Below are positions 33,701-38,688 of a stretch of DNA of 38,688 nucleotides, piece after piece. This stretch comes from Halobacteriovorax sp. (GTDB lineage Bacteria > Bdellovibrionota > Bacteriovoracia > Bacteriovoracales > Bacteriovoracaceae), in contig JAIBDQ010000009.1 in NCBI GenBank assembly GCA_024686135.1, positions 1 to 38,688 of the forward strand, written 5' to 3'. Below the pieces are notes generated by a model. That model searched no databases, had not been told where the DNA came from, and worked only from the letters and a program-made list of their open reading frames with translations. How positions within the stretch are numbered: the first letter of the stretch is position 1; every line of letters begins with the position of its first letter. Position numbers and translations under genes: made by a program.

Positions 33701-36604
33701 GCGGATAAAGCTCACGCAAATTGTTTAAAACAGGCCTTAACTTGGGCCAGTTTTCACGCCGTAGGACAAATTGTTGAAGACACACTTAAGAAAGATCCAG
33801 AACTATCAAAACTAATTACGCTTTCGGATAAAGATAAGACTGTAATGGGGAAGATAATTCAGGCCTGCTTTGCTAAAGAGCTGGAGGCCTATGAAACGGT
33901 CTCTTCTATGACTGAAGCACTAGACCCACTTAAAGAGAAATGTGGTGTTGAGCTTTTACAGGACTCTGATGTTCAACAGATAATTTTCAAGCCGGTAATA
34001 GAAGGCTCTCTTAAAGATGCGAACATTAAAGAAAAAGATCTCAAAGGCCTAAGCGACTCCATTCTCGAAGGTATGAATAAAGAGATGAAGACAGCTAAAA
34101 CAATCGATGAAGTGATTGCAGCAGCAAAATCATATAAAGGTAAAGCTGCCATACAAGTTATCGACTTTAGTATAAAAGATAAAATCAATGATCTAGTTGA
34201 AATTGAAAATCCTGACTTAAAACTAAGTGAAGTTTCGAGGCTAAATAAGTTAGCTCAAGATAAGTTATTAAGTAGCGAAGGGCTAGACTTTAAAACCAGA
34301 ATCCTTGAAGCCGCAAAAGATAGCGACCCAAAAGTACTTGATGCGGTTCTAGATGATTTTAAAGTCGAAGCGACGAAAACCATTGGTCCCGAAGTTGTAG
34401 AATTGACAGGAGAAAAACTTTTAAAAGATGGACTCCTCTCTAATGAAAATGAAGTCAAAGAAATGAGAAGGGTTGCAGAGAAGAAATTAAAAGAATGTTT
34501 AGAGAATAGACCGGTAGGGGTTAAAACAGATGCTCATATTGACGAATGTGTTATTAAATTAAAATCATCTTCAACAGAATGGGTTATCAATAAATCATTG
34601 ATGAAGAATTTAACTGATGAAGAGAACTCAAGAATTTTCTCTAAAGAGGATCAAGAAAGAATCATAGGTGAAGTCTTAGACGATGCTGCTAAAAAAGAAA
34701 TTGAAAGGATAAGTAGGATAAAAGATAAGAAAGAAGCTGAATTAGCACTTAATAAATTAACCATATCGATAAAATCAAAAGCAGCAGGGGAAATAGTTAA
34801 GGGAGTCATTCCTTATACGCTAGACCAAGTCCTAACTATTAGTAAGCGTGCCAGTGAGCAAATGGTAGAGAGAACCAAAGAATTTAAAGCAAGTTTAAAG
34901 AAAGAGCTTATTGGAGACTTTGATATTTGTATTGAAAAATATAAAAAAGGTTCTATCGCCGCCCTTAATGGTAATTGGTCGAACGAAAAATATAATCCTG
35001 ATGAGGAGTTCGATGCTTGTGCTAATCGCTTAAGGCTTTCTTCTATGGAAAAGATCATGCCATATAAATTTAAAGAAGTATTAAGACTTATTAATAAAAA
35101 TGATATGGAAAATGACTCTGTCATTAAGTCTAGCCAGCTCTACTTTGATAAATGTGCAGATCAAGTGGATATCTACTCTGATTCCAAAGACTTTAAATAC
35201 CAAATGGACTCGTGCTCGGTGATGACTGTCTTTAAATTTACAAAAAATACAATTCAGTATACTCGCGACTTAGGCGATGGATTATTCGTTCAAAATCCAA
35301 AGACTATTGAAGAGTGGGATTCATGTATCTCTAGAATGAGAGGAGATGTGATTGAAAAACTTGCCCCCTATAATAAGGACAAGACGTTAGAAGTTATAAA
35401 AGATGATTTCACTTTCATATCTGAGGCTTTTAAGAAAAATGCCAATATTAAAGACGAAGAATATAAGCCGGTCACAATGGAATGGGTTGTTGATAGAATC
35501 AAGCGATGTGCTCTTGAGTCTCTTGCTCCAAACCTCATTCAAGAATATAAAATGAAAGTGATTACGGATCCGAAGCTAAAACTTTCGGCCAGGGAACAAG
35601 CAGTAACTAGTTCATTCCTAGACTCACTAAGTAATATCTTAAGTCTTAAGTATGATGGGAAACCTGTTAACTTTCAGGTTGATAAATTTGTTAAAGAACT
35701 TAACACTGAATTAGATAATTTACCTAAGAGCGACAAAGAAAACAAGCCCGATTACCTAACCGTGATCGAGGAATTTCAGCCTCTAATTTACGACTATGTA
35801 AAAGATTTAGTTGGTTACGATCAAAGGGGTTTTCTAGAGGGCATCAAAGACTTCGAAAAAAGAGTAAAAAGGGCCGTAGAGCTCAATAAAGGTAAGCTAT
35901 CAATTCCAGAGCTTAAAGATATCCTTGTTGATTCAAAGTTGGGCGATGTCCTCCTAAAGTCTTTAGTCTCTAAAATTATCAAAGATAAAGCAGGGGAGGC
36001 TCTTAAGAAACAAGGTGTCTCCGCAGGTTCTGTGGTCAATGAACTTTCCTCGAAAGAAATGCTAGATAGAATCTTTAGAGGTAAGAAAGGACAGGAGACG
36101 ATTACACATGTGAAGCGGAAGCTAAAAGGCCTTGGGCTACAAGAGATCTTCCAACTTCTGAATACGAAAAAAGCTAGTAATAAAAAGAAACTCGATGTTT
36201 TGATGAAGGATATCAATGGTAAAGTCATCGATACACTCTCTGAAGATACAATGAATGGAGGTTTCGTAGAAACCCTATTTGGACCGATTGTTCAAAAGTC
36301 ATTAACAGAGAAAAGAGATGGCATTGAATCAGGATTCTCTGCAATTTTCAAAGTGCCTGCCGCTGGACTTATGGGTTACAACCGTCATGAGTTTCATTGG
36401 GGAACTAGATGGGATAATAGAAGTTATTCTCTAAGAAATACACCTTCGGGTAAGAAGGCCGTGAGGAATTTTAGTTCTTATATCTTAAAACCTCTTATGA
36501 AAGATGGTATGTCGGACTCCGATTTAGAGAAGAAGATCGAAAAACATATTGAACCTCAAATCAAAGAAGCCCTTGGTGAAAACGGCGTTGGATTGTGGGA
36601 ATAG
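30734..36604 (+). CDS. 1956-residue secreted Cys-pair repeat protein, unknown family
   Basis: No known domain was recognised. Residues about 30-290 contain three copies of a beta unit (AVYFDNREQRIVKKTFK near 36, AVYYNKERGEFVTKTIK near 158, RVYYNYDRNEMMVQEMD near 270), the first two followed by an FNFP motif. From 653 to 1592 the protein is helical and holds twenty cysteines in ten successive pairs; most adjacent pairs are separated by 37-49 residues. Such regular pairs imply disulfides and export. The C-terminal 300 residues lack cysteine and end with a distinct GYNRHEFHWGTRWDNRSYS block. The start is uncertain: TTG 30734 and ATG 30737 have no ribosome site, while AGAGAGGT points to an in-frame AUA at 30710 that would restore a longer hydrophobic leader (NFYSLIFLMTTVWGLFL). 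A FliA-like promoter is upstream. Confidence 0.75.
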   Translation: MMTTVWGLFLGNNLVAGERYTLEAQKHDVASNTSTAVYFDNREQRIVKKTFKWSKEFEKRRRDSNKESFNFPATSSNLSNVSPKTLDTHNVKVSYEHHSLYHPSNRNRTSNAIKNVLGSKASANSFVRRMETKVDQSENQYVLVQKGSSGSGNRAKDIAVYYNKERGEFVTKTIKRRRSNSPAFNFPSSIARPAILDPSSNDNFFKLEESDSYWAKTPNQFAKALGRIKSDFNSAKVSFDKGKFQNPFEQMKKNRSGDVLIKEQYKDDKLYRVYYNYDRNEMMVQEMDLDRKDRSKVKNLSETVYDLTTDFGYQGARNALVSSKVIAEGELDSFRGAQVTACRDVLESYVLPDLTDFENITDVLWDRHLHQAVASEAIKGPNRSMFLELNLLDKPRRVKVFLDAKGQVARVEWVGMTPEEAEKEGLKLEFKTDEDGQRNYLISTNYPEKDSWDPIMGINADNIRVEKGVLKGNLAVFVKGKKSGDFEYDEFEKSVFPFELDEQRRGIAKLDKRQRLDGSAKNYYDIDAPYEDGSGGIKNGFFKLFFSKEGRREFVRDTIYENANETLSGPDYNHLINNREIWKISDRISHQLGKKTNNYTSSVTDITAKGAELAYAAFGDEILLRVIKDMLPEESDAAINSVVLNVTEAFKECLARAGNSRNKKVADQCMEIFKTEAPIYVGKEVLLLKLGQNDLGDFEDDANKVYMGCIKENYRPAASEQDSTNKIKGCLYQAFLETIDKAMGPTLDKEVGKIVKDKGYNFKLSASEKDGLLKGMKSCLNSKKLQSDGLFGTKYNFQKLENMEPADFEQNLMSCVTNIKVGTGRIVVGKILGIELAKQDLTPDVKVAAKEKAMTRGYEACVKKQEEIVQEFVSQLRPVTKKAPIPGKPIKPQAKSEKMVKIPAIEPGECANLVLNRTLSIVVPEMVKKAIGAEFYNKLSKNQETMPQFLICFDREEKRLTDELPYILKTEAGLDAKTKAKNAEARASRADKAHANCLKQALTWASFHAVGQIVEDTLKKDPELSKLITLSDKDKTVMGKIIQACFAKELEAYETVSSMTEALDPLKEKCGVELLQDSDVQQIIFKPVIEGSLKDANIKEKDLKGLSDSILEGMNKEMKTAKTIDEVIAAAKSYKGKAAIQVIDFSIKDKINDLVEIENPDLKLSEVSRLNKLAQDKLLSSEGLDFKTRILEAAKDSDPKVLDAVLDDFKVEATKTIGPEVVELTGEKLLKDGLLSNENEVKEMRRVAEKKLKECLENRPVGVKTDAHIDECVIKLKSSSTEWVINKSLMKNLTDEENSRIFSKEDQERIIGEVLDDAAKKEIERISRIKDKKEAELALNKLTISIKSKAAGEIVKGVIPYTLDQVLTISKRASEQMVERTKEFKASLKKELIGDFDICIEKYKKGSIAALNGNWSNEKYNPDEEFDACANRLRLSSMEKIMPYKFKEVLRLINKNDMENDSVIKSSQLYFDKCADQVDIYSDSKDFKYQMDSCSVMTVFKFTKNTIQYTRDLGDGLFVQNPKTIEEWDSCISRMRGDVIEKLAPYNKDKTLEVIKDDFTFISEAFKKNANIKDEEYKPVTMEWVVDRIKRCALESLAPNLIQEYKMKVITDPKLKLSAREQAVTSSFLDSLSNILSLKYDGKPVNFQVDKFVKELNTELDNLPKSDKENKPDYLTVIEEFQPLIYDYVKDLVGYDQRGFLEGIKDFEKRVKRAVELNKGKLSIPELKDILVDSKLGDVLLKSLVSKIIKDKAGEALKKQGVSAGSVVNELSSKEMLDRIFRGKKGQETITHVKRKLKGLGLQEIFQLLNTKKASNKKKLDVLMKDINGKVIDTLSEDTMNGGFVETLFGPIVQKSLTEKRDGIESGFSAIFKVPAAGLMGYNRHEFHWGTRWDNRSYSLRNTPSGKKAVRNFSSYILKPLMKDGMSDSDLEKKIEKHIEPQIKEALGENGVGLWE

Positions 36605-36608
36605 CGCT

Positions 36609-38378
36609 TCACATTTTTGTAGGAGCGGGGATTCCTAAGATATCAAGGCCTTTATTCATGACCTTACCAGTGGCAACAGCAAGATCAAGACGAACTTTTC
36701 CAAGCTCTTTAGAGTCAGCTTTTCCAATAGGGCATTCAGCGTAAAAAGAATTGAAAAGTTTTCCAAGCTCGTAAAGATAAGCGCAAAGGTGAATCGTTTT
36801 TAACTGCTCAACTCCACCTTCAACAACGGAGTTGAAAAGGGAGAGCTTTTGTAGAAGAGCTACTTCTTGGGAAGCCTTTAAAAGGGACCAATCTGATTCA
36901 TCAGATTTATTATAATTTAATTTTTCAGAAAGGGAGCAAATTCTGGCATGAACATATTGAAGGTAAGGACCGGTTTCACCGTCAAGCTTAAGCCATTCAT
37001 CCATATCAAAAACAATCTTTCGGTTATTATCAACTCTAATCATTCCGTACTTAATAGCGCCATTTGCAACCATTGTTGCAGTCTTATCTACTTCTTCTTG
37101 CGTCCAACCAGAGTCAGCGTCTTCAAGATAACGATTTAAGTAATTTTTTTTAATGGTCTCTTCCATTTGAGAAATAAGGTCCATCAGGGGAATAATATTT
37201 CCACTACGGGAGCTCATAGCGCCATCGGGAAGCTCCACAACATCATATTGTAAATGAAAACAGTCTTTACTTTCTTCAAAGCCCATAAGCTCTAGGATTT
37301 TAAAAACTTGCTTAAAGTGATGAGCCTGACGATTGTCTACGACATATATATTTTTTTTAATTTTGAATTCTTCAAATTTCTTCTTAGCAAGTAAGAGATC
37401 TTTCGTGGCATAGAGTCCAGTTCCATCTCTTTTAATAAGAATACAAAAACCTAGTTTATATTCACTTAAATCAATACCGATAGCTCCGTCATCTTCTTTG
37501 AAAAAGCCTTTTTTATGATATTCCTTGGCAAGTTCAAGAGAAGGAGAATCAACTTCTGATTCCCAGAACCAACGATCAAACTCAACGTCGGCCCAAGCAT
37601 AAGCCTCTTTCATAAGAGCGATAGACCATTCTCTGGTTTCTTTCCAAAGCTCATAATATTCTCCGCTTTTTTCTTCTAGTTCTTTTAAAATGGCGGTTAA
37701 TACTTTTCTATTTTCTTCTTCTTTATCTGTGCCTTTTTGATCTTCAAGAAGATTATTCGCATTGGAGTATAGTCTTCCAAGCCAAGCACCTTTATTTTCT
37801 GCAGGTGGCTGTTCTTTATTGTGGTACTTAAAGTACCAAAGACATTTTGCCACATGGGTACCGACATCACCTGGGTAGGTTGAAGGAATGACCTCGACCC
37901 CAGCATATTGAGACATTCGAACAATTGCATTTCCTAGACAAAGGTTTCTCATATGGCCCACATGAAGTTCTTTATGGGTATTGGGCTGAGAGTACTCGAT
38001 CATTGTCTTACGAGTGTCACTTGATATTTTTTGAGTAAAAAAATCACCTTTAATTATGCTAGAAACAACTTTTTCACCGTAAGCTTGAGTGGTTAAAAAG
38101 AAGTTGAGGTATGGGCCTTGGGTAATAACTTCTTGTACCCATTCAGGTTTTTCAATGGCCTCTAATAATTTAGCTGAGATCTGAGGAGGACCCATTTTTG
38201 CTACTTTTGCCAGTGGAAAACAAGGAAAGGCAAAATGACCCATTTTTAGGTTTGGCGCCGGTCCTAGGGCAGAGACGATATCTTCTTGTTTAAGCTCCAC
38301 ATCAGGATAAGCCGACTTTACAGCTCCTAAAATTAGCTCACTTAATTCAAGGTAAATTTTATTATGATAATCGTTCAC
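36609..38378 (-). CDS. argS: Arginyl-tRNA synthetase
   Basis: 589 residues, class Ia synthetase charging tRNA-Arg in the cytoplasm. Order: Arg-specific N-terminal domain (about 1-95), catalytic Rossmann domain with the HIGH-type motif ELHVGHMRNLCLGNA (about 135-148), a KMSK-region written MSSRSGNIIPL (about 390), as in many ArgRSs that lack the canonical Lys-Met-Ser-Lys, and a DALR anticodon-binding domain (YLQYVHARICSLSEK onward, ending FNSFYAECPI and a basic tail). Start is GTG at 38378 with AAGGAG 6 nt upstream. The stop codon is 4 nt from that of the giant gene, tail to tail. Confidence 0.96.
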   Translation of the reverse strand: MNDYHNKIYLELSELILGAVKSAYPDVELKQEDIVSALGPAPNLKMGHFAFPCFPLAKVAKMGPPQISAKLLEAIEKPEWVQEVITQGPYLNFFLTTQAYGEKVVSSIIKGDFFTQKISSDTRKTMIEYSQPNTHKELHVGHMRNLCLGNAIVRMSQYAGVEVIPSTYPGDVGTHVAKCLWYFKYHNKEQPPAENKGAWLGRLYSNANNLLEDQKGTDKEEENRKVLTAILKELEEKSGEYYELWKETREWSIALMKEAYAWADVEFDRWFWESEVDSPSLELAKEYHKKGFFKEDDGAIGIDLSEYKLGFCILIKRDGTGLYATKDLLLAKKKFEEFKIKKNIYVVDNRQAHHFKQVFKILELMGFEESKDCFHLQYDVVELPDGAMSSRSGNIIPLMDLISQMEETIKKNYLNRYLEDADSGWTQEEVDKTATMVANGAIKYGMIRVDNNRKIVFDMDEWLKLDGETGPYLQYVHARICSLSEKLNYNKSDESDWSLLKASQEVALLQKLSLFNSVVEGGVEQLKTIHLCAYLYELGKLFNSFYAECPIGKADSKELGKVRLDLAVATGKVMNKGLDILGIPAPTKM

Positions 38379-38405
38379 CTAAGTCTCCTTTGGGTTCAAG
38401 AATAT

Positions 38406-38413
38406 AGTATAAT
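38406..38413. promoter_or_regulatory. Overlapping divergent -10 elements
   Basis: Plus-strand TATAAT (38408-38413) and minus-strand TATACT (38411-38406) share four base pairs. The first fits a start near 38420-38423 for the downstream gene, the second one near 38400 for argS. RNA polymerase could occupy only one at a time. Confidence 0.5.
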
Positions 38414-38422
38414 ATGATCATA

Positions 38423-38688
38423 ATGTCCCGTGTAATAACTGTTTTACTTATATTCTTTAGTATTCAAACTCCATCTTTGGCAGAGGAGTCGAAAAAGAAA
38501 ATTGAGCCTAAAAATACTTCGGCAGCAACTAAACTTGATCAAGAAACCCTCAGTGAAATGGAGCGAATAAGAAAGGAGCCCCGGATTTCTTCAGATTTTA
38601 GTAGGGGAGAGTTTTTGATTTACGATTGTCGTAGTAGAAACTTTGCATGCGTAAATGAAACTAGTTTTCAAAAGTGTAGAACTCTCAG
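38423..38688 (+). CDS. Exported protein of unknown family, 3' end outside window
   Basis: The first 88 residues. A signal peptide (MSRVITVLLIFFSIQTPSLA, then EE) precedes a Lys/Glu-rich linker, an acidic helix (LDQETLSEMERIRKE) and a segment with three cysteines (YDCRSRNFACVN, then KC), so a disulfide-bearing periplasmic or secreted protein. An in-frame ATG at 38414 would add MII but overlaps the promoter. No Shine-Dalgarno sequence is present; TATAAT ends 9 nt before 38423, so the mRNA is probably leaderless. The frame is open to the end of the window. Confidence 0.7.
   Translation, partial: MSRVITVLLIFFSIQTPSLAEESKKKIEPKNTSAATKLDQETLSEMERIRKEPRISSDFSRGEFLIYDCRSRNFACVNETSFQKCRTL

Noticed and set aside
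1-38688. tRNA genes, CRISPR arrays, insertion sequences or prophage genes
   Set aside because: No cloverleaf-like segment, regularly spaced repeats, transposase or phage protein was seen while reading both strands; a tRNA scan was not possible here.

Overview
The window is AT-rich, tightly packed bacterial chromosome with no rRNA, tRNA, CRISPR array, insertion sequence or phage gene that I can recognise. The gene mix is Gram-negative: outer-membrane barrels ending in Phe, lipoproteins, a Tat-exported HiPIP, a FecR/CHASE2 envelope sensor set, L,D-transpeptidase and lysozyme-like wall enzymes, and very large secreted proteins of unknown family. This suits a predatory Bdellovibrionota of the Bacteriovorax/Halobacteriovorax type. 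That placement is an inference from style and content; no marker gene here proves it.

Layout. 1-8736: end of a beta-propeller protein, class II fructose-bisphosphate aldolase, a secreted PldB-like hydrolase, an FkbM methyltransferase, a fused alpha-beta 2-oxoacid dehydrogenase E1, then a glycosyltransferase/sugar epimerase pair. 8752-13940 (minus): fecR, a TPR plus beta-barrel protein and a CHASE2 adenylate cyclase, with a strong terminator inside the operon. 14129-15869 (minus): a DUF3943-like protein, an outer-membrane barrel and an ArsC-family reductase. 16061-20227: HiPIP, an unlisted 45-residue exported peptide gene, an L,D-transpeptidase lipoprotein, a lysozyme-like secreted protein and an unknown anchored protein. 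20228-27141 (minus): a membrane protein, a coiled-coil protein and a complete SUF iron-sulfur operon (rrf2-sufB-sufC-sufD-sufS-nfu) with an evident operator. 27354-36604: a 674-residue single-cysteine exported protein, a small acidic protein, a rhomboid protease and a 1956-residue secreted protein with ten cysteine pairs. 36609-38688: argS and the start of another exported protein.

The most interesting signal is the 27-37 kb region together with the fecR operon. The 674-residue gene, the 1956-residue gene and fecR each have an upstream element like the FliA (sigma-28) promoter, TAAAGTTT-N11-GCCGATAA. In Bdellovibrio, FliA is associated with attack-phase transcription, so these may be co-expressed free-swimming or attack-phase envelope genes. 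The giant protein has a modular pattern: seven of the nine linkers between cysteine pairs are 37-49 residues. I know of no family with this pattern.

Several starts were reassigned from ribosome-binding sites: the glycosyltransferase (TTG 6620), cyclase (10980), L,D-transpeptidase (18083), nfu (22018) and the small acidic gene (29629). At least three genes have a -10 hexamer 8-9 nt before the ATG and no Shine-Dalgarno sequence, which suggests leaderless mRNAs.
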